From: Klebsiella pneumoniae
GTDB lineage: Bacteria; Desulfobacterota; Binatia; UBA12015
Assembly: GCA_945872365.1 (NCBI GenBank)
Contig: CAMBZJ010000002.1
Span: 103,899 to 167,898, forward strand
DNA length: 64,000 nucleotides
Reading direction: 5' to 3'
Shown here: in pieces, positions 1-9,992 of the stretch
Layout: every line of letters begins with the position of its first letter
Position numbering within the stretch: the first letter of the stretch is position 1
Notes under the pieces: generated by a model
What the model was told of the DNA's origin: nothing
Database searches by the model: none
The model's input: only the letters and a program-made list of their open reading frames with translations
Made by a program: the position numbers and the translations under genes

Positions 1-113
1 ACAGCGCCGGTCCCGAGTTGCCAGACCGACCACCCATTGGCGACGGCGAGCAGCAGCAGGAGAAGACTCGAGAGTGCGGCTCCGGAGCCGCGGCGCGGGG
101 CTTGGTCGCTCAT
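1..113 (-). CDS. N-terminus of a membrane or secreted protein, cut by the window edge
   Basis: This reading frame runs leftwards off the window and is divergent from gatC. About 37 codons are visible. They encode a short basic, Arg-rich start (MSDQAPRRGSG) followed by a strongly hydrophobic run (SSLLLLLLAVANGWSVW), which fits a signal anchor or first membrane helix. A GAAGGA Shine-Dalgarno-like sequence lies about 8 bases upstream of the ATG at 113 on the minus strand, which supports the start. Too little of the protein is present to name a family. Confidence 0.5.
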   Translation of the reverse strand, partial: MSDQAPRRGSGAALSSLLLLLLAVANGWSVWQLGTGA

Positions 114-236
114 GGCGTCGATCCTTCGTGTTTGGCAGGACGGGCACAAGCGGCCGGGCCCGACGGCGTCCGCGACCGGATCCATCGGGCCCGGGCAAAA
201 TTGCCGTCCCGCGCTCGGGCGTGGTAACGATAACAG

Positions 237-524
237 ATGTCGGTTTCCCTGAAAGACGTGCGGCACATTGCCCTGCTGGCCCGCCTCGGCCTCGCCCCGG
301 AAGAAGAGGAAGCGCTGCGGTGCGACCTCGACTCGATCCTCGGCTACGTGGCCGCGCTCGACGCGCTCGACACCTCGGGCGTCGAGCCGACCGCGCACGT
401 CGTGGATCTGCCGAGCCCGCTTCGCGATGACCGCGTGACCAATCCGGAGGCCGCCGAAGCCATGGTCGAGAACGCCCCCGACCGGGACCGCACCTTTCTT
501 CGGGTGCCCAAGATCATCGAGTGA
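237..524 (+). CDS. gatC: Asp-tRNA(Asn)/Glu-tRNA(Gln) amidotransferase subunit C
   Basis: GatC, 95 residues, the usual size for this small subunit that wraps around GatA and GatB and stabilises the amidotransferase. The complex converts Glu-tRNA(Gln) and/or Asp-tRNA(Asn) to the correctly charged amide in the cytoplasm. Family features are the opening V-x-H-I-A-x-L-A-R-L-x-L, the central acidic helix, and the tail with N-A-P-D-R and F-L-R-V-P-K-I-I-E. It is first in a gatC-gatA-gatB operon. No strong ribosome site precedes the ATG. Confidence 0.97.
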   Translation: MSVSLKDVRHIALLARLGLAPEEEEALRCDLDSILGYVAALDALDTSGVEPTAHVVDLPSPLRDDRVTNPEAAEAMVENAPDRDRTFLRVPKIIE

Positions 525-612
525 CCCGGGCCCCGCGCGCGGGACAGCGCCCGACGATCGCCGCCCACCACTGCGCCCCCACGCGACCGCGCCCTTCCCG
601 CTGCGAGCATTC

Positions 613-2112
613 ATGAATCCAAGTGAACCCACGACCTGGACGATCGCCGAGGCCCGTGCCGCGCTCGACGCGGGCTCGACAAACGCCGTCGACCTGGCGC
701 GCGCCTTCCTCGACCGCGCGGCCGCGGTCGAACCGGCCGTGCACGCACTCCTCGAACGCACGACGAACCGTGCACTCGCCGATGCGCGGGCGGCCGACGA
801 GCGACGCGCCCGCGGCGAGCGCGGCCCGATGCTCGGAATCCCGGTCGTCCTGAAGGACATCTTCGCGACCCGCGGCATCCCGACGACCTGCGGCTCGCGC
901 ATCCTCGAAGGCTTCGTCCCGCCCTACGATGCCGACGCCGTGGAGCGGCTGTCGCGCGCCGGCGCGGTGCTGGTCGGCAAGGCGAACCTGGACGAATTCG
1001 CGATGGGCTCGTCCACCGAGAACTCGGCCTTCGGGCCGACGCTGAACCCCTGGGACCTCGGGCGTGTCGCCGGCGGCTCCTCGGGCGGCTCGGCCGCCGC
1101 CGTCGCCGCCGGCGAGTGCCTGGCGTCGCTCGGGACCGACACCGGCGGCTCGATCCGGCTTCCGGCGAGTTACTGCGGCGTCTGCGGCATGAAGCCGACC
1201 TACGGGCGGGTGTCGCGCTACGGGGTGATCGCCTACGCGTCCTCGCTCGACCAGGTCGGCCCTTTCGCCCGCAGCGTGGCCGACCTCGCCGACGTACTCG
1301 GCGTGATCGCGGGCCACGACCCGCGCGACTCCACGTCGGTGCCGCGGCCGGTGCCCGATTATGCAGCGGCACTCGACGGCAACGTGCGCGGGCTGCGCAT
1401 CGGCGTCCCGCGCGAGTACTTCGTCGAGGGCATGTCACCCGAGGTAGAGGCAGCCGTCCGCGCGGCGATCGAACGGCTGCGCGAACTCGGCGCCACCGTG
1501 GTCGAGATCGGGTTGCCGCACACCCGCTACGCGGTCGCGACCTACTACCTGATCGCACCCGCCGAGGCGTCCTCGAACCTGGCGCGTTACGACGGCGTGC
1601 GCTTCGGACTGCGCAGGGCGGCGCGCGACGCGAATCTCCTCGACATGTACCGCAAGACGCGCGACGCGGGCTTCGGCCCGGAGGTGAAGCGGCGCATCCT
1701 GCTTGGCACCTATGCGCTGTCGGCCGGCTACTACGACGCATTCTACCTGAAGGCCCAGAAAGCCCGGACGCTGATCCGCGAGGACTTCACGAAGGCGTTC
1801 GCCGAGTGCGATGTGATCGCGACCCCGACCGCGCCGACGGTCGCCTTCGGACTCGGCGAGAAGACCGCCGACCCGTTGCAGATGTACCTCTCCGACGTGC
1901 TGACGATCTCGGTGAACCTGGCCGGACTGCCGGCCCTCGCCCTACCCTGCGGCTTCGACGGTGCGGGTCTGCCGATCGGGCTGCAACTGATCGCGCCCGC
2001 CTTCGCCGAGGAGGTGACGTTGCGGGTCGGCGACGCCTACCAGCGCGCCACCGACTGGCATGCGCGCCGGCCGCTCACGCGCGAGGCGCTTGGGAAGGGA
2101 GACGCCAGATGA
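613..2112 (+). CDS. gatA: Asp-tRNA(Asn)/Glu-tRNA(Gln) amidotransferase subunit A
   Basis: GatA, 499 residues, is the amidase-signature subunit that releases ammonia from glutamine for tRNA transamidation. The amidase catalytic triad is visible: Lys81 in V-V-L-K-D, Ser156 in G-G-S-S-G-G-S and Ser180 in G-T-D-T-G-G-S. The spacing is that of other amidase-signature enzymes. The [16 protein letters not shown] segment just ahead of the signature is also typical. The gene lies 88 bases after gatC, and its TGA overlaps the gatB ATG in an ATGA arrangement, so GatA and GatB are probably translationally coupled. Confidence 0.98.
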   Translation: MNPSEPTTWTIAEARAALDAGSTNAVDLARAFLDRAAAVEPAVHALLERTTNRALADARAADERRARGERGPMLGIPVVLKDIFATRGIPTTCGSRILEGFVPPYDADAVERLSRAGAVLVGKANLDEFAMGSSTENSAFGPTLNPWDLGRVAGGSSGGSAAAVAAGECLASLGTDTGGSIRLPASYCGVCGMKPTYGRVSRYGVIAYASSLDQVGPFARSVADLADVLGVIAGHDPRDSTSVPRPVPDYAAALDGNVRGLRIGVPREYFVEGMSPEVEAAVRAAIERLRELGATVVEIGLPHTRYAVATYYLIAPAEASSNLARYDGVRFGLRRAARDANLLDMYRKTRDAGFGPEVKRRILLGTYALSAGYYDAFYLKAQKARTLIREDFTKAFAECDVIATPTAPTVAFGLGEKTADPLQMYLSDVLTISVNLAGLPALALPCGFDGAGLPIGLQLIAPAFAEEVTLRVGDAYQRATDWHARRPLTREALGKGDAR

Positions 2113-3572
2113 GCGCAACGCCCGACTACGGCGACTGGGAACCGGTCATCGGACTCGAGGTCCACGCCCAGATGCTGACCGAGTCGAAGCTCTTCTGCGG
2201 CTGTTCGGCGAGTTTCGGCGCCCCGCCCAACGCGCATACCTGCCCGGTGTGCATGGGCATGCCGGGCGTGCTCCCGGTCCTCAATCGCCGCGCCGTCGAG
2301 TTCGCGACGAAGACCGCCCTGGCGACCGGCTGCGAGATCCCACCGGTCGCGCGATGGGCCCGCAAGAACTACTTCTACCCGGACCTGCCCAAGGGCTACC
2401 AGGTCAGCATGTACGAGGAACCGCTCGCGGTCCGCGGCGCGATCGAGATCGAAACGCCCGACGGGACACGCCGCATCCGGCTCACCCGCATCCACATGGA
2501 GGAGGACGCCGGCAAGAGCGTCCACGACGCGCACGACGCCCACTCGCTGGTCGACCTGAACCGGGCCGGCGTACCGCTCATGGAGATCGTGAGCGAACCC
2601 GACATCGCGTCGGCTGCGGACGCCGCCGCCTATCTGCGCGCGCTGCACACGATCCTCCAGTACCTCGCCGTCTGCGACGGCAACATGGAGGAAGGCAGCA
2701 TGCGCTGCGACGCCAACGTCTCGATCCGGCGGCGCGGAGCGACGGAACTCGGCACGCGCACCGAGATCAAGAACATGAACTCCTTCCGCAGCGTCGAGCG
2801 CGCGATCGACACCGAGGTCCGACGCCAGATCGAGGTGATGGAGAGCGGCGGCCGGATCGTGCAGGAGACCCGGCTCTGGGACGCCGACCGCGCCCAGACC
2901 TTCCCGATGCGATCGAAGGAGGGGGCCCACGACTATCGCTACTTCCCGGAACCCGACCTGCTGCCCTTGGTCGCCGACCCGGCGTGGATCGAGTCGGTAC
3001 GGGCGAGCCTGCCCGAGTTGCCGGTCGCGCGGCGCAACCGCTTCGTGCGCGATCACGGGATCCCGGTCTACGACGCCGAGGTGCTGACGGCACGGCGCGA
3101 CGTCGCCGACTACTTCGAGGCGGCGGTCGCGGCCCACAGCAACCCGAAGGCGCTCTCGAACTGGATCATGGGCGACATCCTGCGGCTCGTACGCGAGCGC
3201 AAGCTCGACGACTCGTTCGTCATCACCGACTGGCCGGTCGCTCCCGGTGCGCTCGCGAGACTGGTCGCGCTCATCGACGACGACACGATCAGCGGCAAAA
3301 TCGCGAAGGCCGTCTTCGAGGAGATGGTCGCCAGCGGCGGGGAGCCCGCGGCAATCGTCGAGAAGAAGGGCCTGAAGCAGGTCACCGACACCGGGGCGAT
3401 CGAGACCGCGATCGACGCGGTGCTCGCGGCAAGCCCCGACAAGGTCGCCGAGTATCGCTCAGGCAAGGACAAGCTGTTCGGTTTCTTCGTCGGACAGGTG
3501 ATGAAAGCGACCGAGGGCAAGGCGAATCCCCAGGCGGTGAACGACCTGCTGCGCGCGAAACTCGCGGGCTGA
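2109..3572 (+). CDS. gatB: Asp-tRNA(Asn)/Glu-tRNA(Gln) amidotransferase subunit B
   Basis: GatB, 487 residues, is the subunit that binds the mischarged tRNA and phosphorylates the Glu/Asp before amide transfer. Landmarks are the opening [12 protein letters not shown], a zinc-binding set of four cysteines near residues 30, 32, 45 and 48, the H-x-E-E-D-A-G-K segment, and the C-terminal YqeY-like tail domain ending in A-V-N-D-L-L. I chose the ATG at 2109, which overlaps the gatA stop by four bases. A longer frame extends upstream through gatA but is only a shadow of that gene. Confidence 0.98.
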   Translation: MSATPDYGDWEPVIGLEVHAQMLTESKLFCGCSASFGAPPNAHTCPVCMGMPGVLPVLNRRAVEFATKTALATGCEIPPVARWARKNYFYPDLPKGYQVSMYEEPLAVRGAIEIETPDGTRRIRLTRIHMEEDAGKSVHDAHDAHSLVDLNRAGVPLMEIVSEPDIASAADAAAYLRALHTILQYLAVCDGNMEEGSMRCDANVSIRRRGATELGTRTEIKNMNSFRSVERAIDTEVRRQIEVMESGGRIVQETRLWDADRAQTFPMRSKEGAHDYRYFPEPDLLPLVADPAWIESVRASLPELPVARRNRFVRDHGIPVYDAEVLTARRDVADYFEAAVAAHSNPKALSNWIMGDILRLVRERKLDDSFVITDWPVAPGALARLVALIDDDTISGKIAKAVFEEMVASGGEPAAIVEKKGLKQVTDTGAIETAIDAVLAASPDKVAEYRSGKDKLFGFFVGQVMKATEGKANPQAVNDLLRAKLAG

Positions 3573-3597
3573 AGGCGGCGCGAAGAAGGAAAAGCCG

Positions 3598-4308
3598 ATG
3601 ATCACGACGACGCAGAAACGTTCCGGCTGGCTCGAGGCGCTGGGCTTCCTCGGGCCCGCGCTCATGATCGCGGGCCCGCTTCTCGCCTGGATGCGCCGCA
3701 TCCCTGGACTGCCCGGCTTCGGCCTCTATGCGCTGGGCGGACTGCTCGCGGTCGCGGTCGCGGCGAGTACGCTCGTCGCCTCGGCGCGCAGCCGGCCTTA
3801 TGGGCTCGGCCGTTCGCTCTCGCTGCCCGCCGCGATGGCCTTCCTGATCTCGCTGTCCGGGGGCTTCGGCAAGCCCCGCATCAACGACTTCACGACCAAC
3901 CCGACCGATCCGCCGGCATTCGCGAAGGCCGCGTCGCTGCCGGCGAATGCAGGCCGCGAGATGGGTTACCCGGCCGACTGGGCCGCGCTCCAGGCGGAGT
4001 GCTGCGCGGACCTGCGCCCCGCACGCCTGCAGACGGGGCCCGTCGCGGCCTTCGCCGCAGCGCGCAAGGCGGCCGAGCGCATGCCGGGCTGGGAGGTCGT
4101 GGGGCTGGACGAGTCCAACGGCACGATCGAGGCGGTCGCGACGAGCACCGTCTTCGGCTTCCAGGACGACGTCGCGATTCGCGTGCGTCCCGATGGCGCC
4201 TCCTCGGTGGTGGACGTGCGCTCGAAGTCCCGGGACGGCAAGGGCGACCTGGGCGCCAATGCCGAGCGCATCCGGCAGTACGTGGCCGTGGTCGAGACCG
4301 CTCGCTGA
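3598..4308 (+). CDS. DUF1499 family membrane protein
   Basis: 236 residues. Two or three hydrophobic segments occupy roughly residues 15-90. The soluble part that follows resembles DUF1499: an N-D-F-T-T-N-P-T-D-P-P-x-F motif, a central W-E-V-V region and a C-terminal V-D-V-R-S-K-S-R-x-G-x-x-D-L-G-x-N-A-x-R-I motif. The family has no established biochemical function. The gene starts 25 bases after gatB with an AAGGA-type ribosome site, so it is probably the last gene of the gat operon. It converges with the GH84 gene. Confidence 0.85.
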   Translation: MITTTQKRSGWLEALGFLGPALMIAGPLLAWMRRIPGLPGFGLYALGGLLAVAVAASTLVASARSRPYGLGRSLSLPAAMAFLISLSGGFGKPRINDFTTNPTDPPAFAKAASLPANAGREMGYPADWAALQAECCADLRPARLQTGPVAAFAAARKAAERMPGWEVVGLDESNGTIEAVATSTVFGFQDDVAIRVRPDGASSVVDVRSKSRDGKGDLGANAERIRQYVAVVETAR

Positions 4309-4342
4309 TACGGCGCCGGACCTGACGGGCGCACCTCGTCCG

Positions 4343-5365
4343 TCAGGCGCACACCCGAAGCGCTCCCGAGATCTCCTCGAACAGGTCCGAGAAGCGATCG
4401 ACACCGTCGGCGGGGGTGATGCCGTCGAAGAAGGCGAATGCCTCACCGGGGGGCGCCCGCGCGCCCGCCTCCGGCGTTGCACCGAGGGCGCGCCCGGCCA
4501 ACTCGTGCAACGTGGCCGCATCCGCTCGCGGGGCGAGTACCGGATGGGAGCGGTGATGGTCGACGAAGACGCGAAGCGCGTCCGCACCGGCCGCACCCAC
4601 CTCCTCCACCGCCTGCGCATGCGAGGACTCGGGGTCGTAGGCGAGCGGATCGCGCAGGAAGTCGGCGACGGTCCAAAACTCGGCGGCATCGCCCGCATCG
4701 ATGCGGGCGGAGAAGACCGCCGGACCGGTCCACCCGACCGGCACCTCGGCCGGGACCCGCTCGGCATAGGCGTCGAACCAGTCGCGCGGGTGCCCCGGGT
4801 AGAGCCCGGGAAACGCCACCCGCCCAGCCTCCAGGTCGCGCCCGCGACCGGCGTAGTGGTTGCCGATGAACCAGAAGGCGTCGCGACAGGGGCCCGCCGG
4901 CAGGAGTTCGCGTACCTGCGCGACCAGGTCGGCCTGGACGACCGGGTTCAACGCGCTGCTGTCGGCAGTCAGGTCGTCGAAGAGCAGCGCGATGCCGTGG
5001 ACGCCCGCGTCGAGCAATTGCCCGATCTTGCCGGCGAGACGAGCAAACTCCGAAGGATCCGACGCGGCGTAGCTCAGGCCGGGTGCGATCGCGTAAACGA
5101 AGCGCACGCCGCAGGCCGAGGCGATGCGCGCGAGTCGCACGAATCCCTCGATGTCGGCGCGCGCGTAGAGATCGCGCCACTGCGCGCGGTGCAGCGGATC
5201 GTCCTTCGGCGCATAGACGTAGGTGTTCATGTCGCACGCACCGATGAACCTGACGAGCGTGGCGCGTTCGTCCCATGAGTAGGGACGACCGTAGAAGCCC
5301 TCGATCACGCCGCGCGTGCGGAAGGTGGGCGACGGGTTCGTCGCAGCGACCGGTGGCGTCTTCAT
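4343..5365 (-). CDS. GH84-type beta-N-acetylhexosaminidase (O-GlcNAcase-like) catalytic domain
   Basis: 340 residues, essentially a lone catalytic TIM barrel of glycoside hydrolase family 84 (NagJ/O-GlcNAcase-like), which removes beta-linked GlcNAc by substrate-assisted catalysis. Visible motifs are R-G-V-I-E-G-F-Y-G-R-P-Y-S-W near residues 18-31, Y-x-Y-A-P-K-D-D-P, and the catalytic Asp pair at 130-131 in L-L-F-D-D-L. No signal peptide and no accessory carbohydrate-binding domain are seen, so a cytoplasmic location is likely. An AGGAGG ribosome site precedes the ATG. The gene is monocistronic and converges on the DUF1499 gene; substrate unknown. Confidence 0.85.
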   Translation of the reverse strand: MKTPPVAATNPSPTFRTRGVIEGFYGRPYSWDERATLVRFIGACDMNTYVYAPKDDPLHRAQWRDLYARADIEGFVRLARIASACGVRFVYAIAPGLSYAASDPSEFARLAGKIGQLLDAGVHGIALLFDDLTADSSALNPVVQADLVAQVRELLPAGPCRDAFWFIGNHYAGRGRDLEAGRVAFPGLYPGHPRDWFDAYAERVPAEVPVGWTGPAVFSARIDAGDAAEFWTVADFLRDPLAYDPESSHAQAVEEVGAAGADALRVFVDHHRSHPVLAPRADAATLHELAGRALGATPEAGARAPPGEAFAFFDGITPADGVDRFSDLFEEISGALRVCA

Positions 5366-5725
5366 CGCGGCCTCCTACTCGCACGCTCTTCGATCAAACG
5401 CACCGGACTCGGCGGTCGCCCGCCGTTGCGGTGGCGAAACTTGAACCCGCCCTCTCTCCGCGCCCCTTACGCGCCGCCGCCTCGAATGCGCGCATCCTCC
5501 GCGGCCCACGACGTCCACCGCGGCACGCGCGTCGCGGAGGTCCCCGCTTCGGGTCGGACCTTCCTCGCCAGCATCGAGAGGCGGGGCGTGTCAAGCCTTG
5601 CTGGCTGCGGATTTTCACATCGCCAATCACGATTTTCCTTGACAGTCCTGAACGGCTTTCGTAATACCGCCTGCTCCGGCAGGACTGGCAGTCGGAATTC
5701 AAACCCGAGAGGGGGGCGTGCAAAC
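5366..5725. other. Intergenic region between the GH84 and HU genes
   Basis: About 360 bases separate the divergent GH84 and HU genes. Frames crossing it are short and have no family resemblance. The last 90 bases carry the candidate HU promoter and leader and are richer in A and T than the surroundings. I see nothing else. Confidence 0.6.
5639..5667 (+). promoter_or_regulatory. Candidate sigma-70 promoter of the HU gene
   Basis: A perfect -35 box TTGACA (5639-5644) is followed after 17 bases by TAATAC (5662-5667), a partial match to the -10 consensus. It lies about 60-85 bases upstream of the HU start codon in a locally AT-rich stretch of an otherwise GC-rich region. Confidence 0.5.
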
Positions 5726-6013
5726 ATGACGAAGTCGGAACTCCTTGGAAAGTTGGCAGCGGAAGCGGACCTTTCGAAGAAGCAGGTCGAAGCGGTTCTC
5801 CTGTCCCTGGTGGACGTGGCGCAGAAGTCGATCAAGAAGGGCGACCCGGTCAAGCTGCCGGGCTTCGGCATCCTTCGCCTGCGCAAGATGAAGGCCCGCA
5901 TGGGCCGCAATCCGCAGACCGGCGAGGCCATCAAGATCCCGGCCCGCAAGAAGGTCGGATTCACCGTGTCGAAGTCCTTCAAGGACTCGGTGCTCGGAAC
6001 CGCCAAGAAGTAA
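5726..6013 (+). CDS. HU/IHF family DNA-binding protein
   Basis: 95 residues, the standard length of HU-family nucleoid proteins, which bind and bend DNA as dimers. It has the helical dimerisation half (K-S-E-L-x-x-K-L-A-x-x-A-D-L-S-K-K-Q-V), the G-x-G-I-L-R-L-R-K strand and the DNA-binding arm with R-N-P-Q-T-G-E-A-I-K-I-P-A. I chose the ATG at 5726, preceded by a GAGAGGGGGG ribosome site; an upstream in-frame extension has no family similarity. The gene is flanked by its own promoter and terminator, so it is probably a single-gene transcript. Confidence 0.95.
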   Translation: MTKSELLGKLAAEADLSKKQVEAVLLSLVDVAQKSIKKGDPVKLPGFGILRLRKMKARMGRNPQTGEAIKIPARKKVGFTVSKSFKDSVLGTAKK

Positions 6014-6033
6014 TCCGCGGTCGATCGAGAGAG

Positions 6034-6074
6034 AAGGGCCGGGGACACGCGAGGCGTGCCCCCGGCCCTTTTTT
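6034..6074 (+). terminator. Rho-independent terminator of the HU gene
   Basis: A 17-bp GC-rich stem (arms 6034-6050 and 6054-6070, one mismatch) with a 3-base loop is followed by a run of six T residues (6069-6074). It starts about 20 bases after the HU stop and sits in the gap to the convergent secA. On the minus strand the tail is only C/T-rich, so termination of secA there would be weaker. Confidence 0.9.
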
Positions 6075-6105
6075 CATCGGGCGGTCGCCAGGGGGCGCCC
6101 GCAGC

Positions 6106-8853
6106 TCAGCGCCCGTGGCACTTCTTGAACTTCTTCCCGCTCCCGCAATAGCAGGGGTCGTTGCGACCGATCTGCTGACCGTCGGGCGTCCGATCGCCCG
6201 CCGCGGCTTGTGCCGGGGCCGCCTGGGTCACCGCGCCGTGGCTCAGCGTCACCGTGCGCGGGGGGCGCTTCTGCTGCTCGAGGCGCTCGACCTGCTCCTC
6301 GAGGCGCTGCGGATCGGGCTCGCGTACGAGTTGCACGAGCAGGAGCCGGCGAAGCGCGTCGGCGTCGATGCGCGCGAGCATCGCCCCGAACATCTCGAAG
6401 GCCTCCTTCTGATAGGCCTGAAGCGGGTTCTGCTGGGCGTAGCCGCGCAGCCCGATGCCCTCCTTCAGGTGATCCATCTCGCGGAGATGGTCCTTCCAGT
6501 GCTCGTCGATCGACTGGAGCAGGATCACCCGCTCGAGATGGCGGAGGATCGGGGTACCGAATTCGCTCTCCCTCTGCGCGAGGGCCGAGCGAAGCCGATC
6601 GGCGATCGCGGCGGCGAGCTGTTCGCGATTCATTCCGGCCCGCTCGTCCTCGGGGACGTCGAGCTCGAAGCCGAAGCGCTCCTGGACGGCGGTCGAGATC
6701 GACCCCCAGTCCCACTCGGCCGCCGATGGCTCGCCGGCCGTCGCAAGCTCCGCCACGCCGGCGGCGATGTCGTCGATCTTCTCGAGGAGGTCCTCGTGCA
6801 GGTCCTCCTCGTCATCGAGGGCCTCGCGGCGGCGCAGGTAGATGACCTCGCGCTGCTTGGTCAGGACGTCGTCGTATTCCAGGAGATGCTTGCGGATGTC
6901 GAAGTTGTGCCCTTCCACCTTCGACTGCGCGTTGGCCACGGCGCGGGTGATCATCTTGTGCTCGATGGGGACGCCTTCCTCCATGCCGAGGCGCTCCATG
7001 AGCCCCTGGATCCGCTCGGCGCCGAAGATGCGCAGCAGGTCGTCCTCGAGCGAGAGGTAGAAGCGCGACGAGCCAGGGTCCCCCTGTCGGCCGGAGCGAC
7101 CGCGCAGCTGGTTGTCGATCCGGCGCGACTCGTGACGCTCGGTGCCGATGATGTGCAGTCCGCCCGCTTCGACGACCTTCTCGCGCTCCTCGGCGCAGAC
7201 CTCGTGGTAGCGGGCGAGCGCCTCCTCGAAGCGCTGCAGCGCCTCCGCCTGCGCCTCCCCCGACGTGTCGACCTCGCTGCGGGCGAGCCCCTCGGCGTTG
7301 CCCCCGAGAACGATGTCTGTGCCGCGGCCGGCCATGTTCGTCGAAATCGTCACTGCCTCGAAACGCCCGGCCTGGGAGATGATCTCGGCCTCGCGGTCGT
7401 GGTGCTTCGCGTTCAGGACGTGGTGGCGGATACCACGGCGCTTTAGCAGACCGGAGAGCTTTTCGGACTTCTCGATCGAGATCGTACCGACGAGGACCGG
7501 CTGGCCTCGCTCGTGGCACTCCTCGATATCGTCGATCACCGCATCGAACTTCTCGCGCTCGGTCTTGTAGACGACGTCGGGAAGGTCGTCGCGGACCATG
7601 TCCTGGTTCGTCGGGATCACCATCACGTCGAGGTTGTAGATGCTCTTGAACTCGACCGACTCCGTGTCGGCCGTGCCGGTCATGCCCGAGAGCTTCTTGT
7701 ACATGCGGAAGTAATTCTGGAACGTGACGGTCGCGAGCGTCTGGTTCTCGTTCTGGACCTTGAGCCCCTCCTTCGCTTCGACCGCCTGATGGAGACCGTC
7801 GGACCAGCGCCGGCCCGGCATCATGCGGCCGGTGAACTCGTCGACGATGATGACCTCGCCGTCCTTCACCACGTAGTCGATGTCGTTCTTGAAGAGCGCG
7901 TGTGCGCGCAGGGCCTGATTCACGTGATGCAGCGTTTCGATCTGGCCCGGGTCGTAGAGGTTGTCCACGCCGAGCAGTTCCTCGCAGCGGGCCACGCCAC
8001 CCTCGGTCAGGATGACCGAGCGGACCTTCTCGTCGACCGCGAAGTCGCCGTCCTCCTCCTCGCCCTTCTCGACCTTTCGCCCCTGGTGCAGTCGGGGGAT
8101 GATCTGGTCGATGATCCGGTACTTCTCGGTCGACTCCTCGGCGGGACCGGAGATGATGAGCGGCGTGCGGGCCTCGTCGACCAGGATCGAGTCGACCTCG
8201 TCGACGATCGCGTAGTTGAGTCCCCGCTGGACGCGCGAGTCGATGAGATTGCCCTCGGGGTCGCGCTCGAAGGGCACCCACATGTTGTCGCGCAGGTAGT
8301 CGAAACCGAACTCGTTGTTCTGGCCGTAGGTGATGTCGGCGGCGTAGGCACGCTTGCGCGTGAGCGGGTCGATCCCGTGGAGGACGACGCCGACCTCGAG
8401 CCCGAGGAAGCGGTAGAGCCGGCCCATCCACTCGGAGTCGCGCCTAGCCAGGTAGTCGTTCACGGTGACGACGTGCACTCCGAGACCCGACAGGGCGTTC
8501 AGGTAGGCCGGCAGGGTGGCGACGAGCGTCTTGCCCTCGCCGGTTCGCATCTCGGCGATCTTGCCGCTGTCGAGCACCATGCCGCCGACCAGCTGCACGT
8601 CGAAGGGGCGCATGCCGAGCACCCGTCGGGAGGCCTCGCGGGCGGTCGCGAACGCCGGGATCAGCAGGTCCGGCAGTTCGGCCCCCTGCTCCAGTTGCTC
8701 GCGGAAGGCCACGGTCTGGTGGCGAAGCTCCTCGTCGGAGAGCGCCTGGATCTGCGGCTCCAGCGCGTTGATCTCCGCGACGATCGGCCAGAGCTTCTTC
8801 AGCTCGCGATCGTTCTTGGTTCCGAAGACCTTCCTGACCAGGGCACCCAGCAT
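6106..8853 (-). CDS. secA: Preprotein translocase ATPase SecA
   Basis: SecA, 915 residues, is the motor ATPase that drives secretory proteins through SecYEG at the inner membrane. Visible elements are Walker A M-R-T-G-E-G-K-T near residues 102-109, [19 protein letters not shown], the second helicase half with [10 protein letters not shown], and the C-terminal zinc-binding SEC-C tail with [14 protein letters not shown] chose the ATG at 8853, which gives the normal opening [16 protein letters not shown]; an in-frame ATG at 8919 would add 22 unconserved residues. The ribosome site is weak. Confidence 0.97.
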   Translation of the reverse strand: MLGALVRKVFGTKNDRELKKLWPIVAEINALEPQIQALSDEELRHQTVAFREQLEQGAELPDLLIPAFATAREASRRVLGMRPFDVQLVGGMVLDSGKIAEMRTGEGKTLVATLPAYLNALSGLGVHVVTVNDYLARRDSEWMGRLYRFLGLEVGVVLHGIDPLTRKRAYAADITYGQNNEFGFDYLRDNMWVPFERDPEGNLIDSRVQRGLNYAIVDEVDSILVDEARTPLIISGPAEESTEKYRIIDQIIPRLHQGRKVEKGEEEDGDFAVDEKVRSVILTEGGVARCEELLGVDNLYDPGQIETLHHVNQALRAHALFKNDIDYVVKDGEVIIVDEFTGRMMPGRRWSDGLHQAVEAKEGLKVQNENQTLATVTFQNYFRMYKKLSGMTGTADTESVEFKSIYNLDVMVIPTNQDMVRDDLPDVVYKTEREKFDAVIDDIEECHERGQPVLVGTISIEKSEKLSGLLKRRGIRHHVLNAKHHDREAEIISQAGRFEAVTISTNMAGRGTDIVLGGNAEGLARSEVDTSGEAQAEALQRFEEALARYHEVCAEEREKVVEAGGLHIIGTERHESRRIDNQLRGRSGRQGDPGSSRFYLSLEDDLLRIFGAERIQGLMERLGMEEGVPIEHKMITRAVANAQSKVEGHNFDIRKHLLEYDDVLTKQREVIYLRRREALDDEEDLHEDLLEKIDDIAAGVAELATAGEPSAAEWDWGSISTAVQERFGFELDVPEDERAGMNREQLAAAIADRLRSALAQRESEFGTPILRHLERVILLQSIDEHWKDHLREMDHLKEGIGLRGYAQQNPLQAYQKEAFEMFGAMLARIDADALRRLLLVQLVREPDPQRLEEQVERLEQQKRPPRTVTLSHGAVTQAAPAQAAAGDRTPDGQQIGRNDPCYCGSGKKFKKCHGR

Positions 8854-9000
8854 GGACGGGACAGCGCTTTCTCTCGGGACGGCGGTCACGAGGCACACCC
8901 GCGCGCGAATCGCCCGCACCGCGGTTATGACCGGGGTTTATACGAAGGCGGAGGGCTTCTCAAAAGCCCCGGGCAGCCCGCCGCCCGCGACCGACCTCGG

Positions 9001-9909
9001 TCAGGAGACGCGGCGGCGGCGCGGCGACACGCTCTCCGGTCGCAGCACGATCCGCACCGCCGAGGCGACGCTCGCGCCGTAAAAGCGTTCGCCGAGGCGC
9101 GCGAAACGCTCGGCGGTGTCGGTGACGAAGAAACTCGCTCCGCCCCTGCCACGGGTGCGCAGACCGGGGCCGGCCTGCAACGAGCGCTTCACCTCGCGCG
9201 CGGTCTCCTCGGCCGAGTCCACGATCCTTACCCCGGGCCCCATGCAGGACTCGATCGCCGACCGGAGCAGTGGGTAGTGGGTGCAGCCCAGGATCAGCGT
9301 GTCGATGCCGCTGCGCTTGAGGCTCGACAGGTAGAGCGACACGGTGCGTCGCGCGACCTCGTTGTCGGTCCAGCCCTCCTCGGCGAGCGGCACGAAGAGC
9401 GGGCAGGCGCGGGTGAAGATCTCGACGTCGGGCTCGAGATCGCGCAGGGCCCGGGCGTAGGCTCCGCTGGCGATGGTCGCCTCGGTGCCGATCACACCGA
9501 TCCGCCCGCGCCGCGTCGCCTTGATCGCCGCGCGCGCGCCGGGTTCGATCACGCCAAGGACCGGCACCGGGTAGCGCGCGCGCAGGATGTCGAGCGCGAT
9601 CGCCGAGGTGGTGTTGCAGGCGACGACCATGAGCTTCACGTCGCGCTCGGCGAAGAAGTCGCCGGTCTCGACGGCGTAGCCGGTGACGGTGTCGGCGGAT
9701 TTCGAGCCGTAGGGGACTCGTGCCGTGTCGCCCAGGTAGAGCAGGGTCTCGCGCGGCATGCGCACAGAGAGGGCTTTCAGGACCGTGAGGCCGCCGACAC
9801 CGGAGTCGAAGACGCCGATCGCACGGTCGGCGGAACCGCGGGAGTCGACAGCGGACGATCCGGGCGTGCGGACGCGTGCAAGCGGTTGCTTGGTGACCGG
9901 GCGCCCCAT
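9001..9909 (-). CDS. murI: Glutamate racemase
   Basis: 302 residues. Glutamate racemase interconverts L- and D-glutamate and supplies D-Glu for peptidoglycan. The two catalytic cysteines are present: Cys98 in A-C-N-T-T and Cys209 in G-C-T-H-Y-P. The substrate-binding F-D-S-G-V-G-G lies at residues 34-40. About 30 residues before the conserved core are unusual in length, so the true start could be further in. It lies upstream of secA on the same strand, after an 83-base gap to the ligase-like gene. Confidence 0.95.
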   Translation of the reverse strand: MGRPVTKQPLARVRTPGSSAVDSRGSADRAIGVFDSGVGGLTVLKALSVRMPRETLLYLGDTARVPYGSKSADTVTGYAVETGDFFAERDVKLMVVACNTTSAIALDILRARYPVPVLGVIEPGARAAIKATRRGRIGVIGTEATIASGAYARALRDLEPDVEIFTRACPLFVPLAEEGWTDNEVARRTVSLYLSSLKRSGIDTLILGCTHYPLLRSAIESCMGPGVRIVDSAEETAREVKRSLQAGPGLRTRGRGGASFFVTDTAERFARLGERFYGASVASAVRIVLRPESVSPRRRRVS

Positions 9910-9992
9910 CGACCGATGAGCCTAGCGAAGGGGCGCATGCGCAGCCAACTGCCGACTGCCGGAATTCCCCCCGGACCGGTCCTCGCCAAGGG

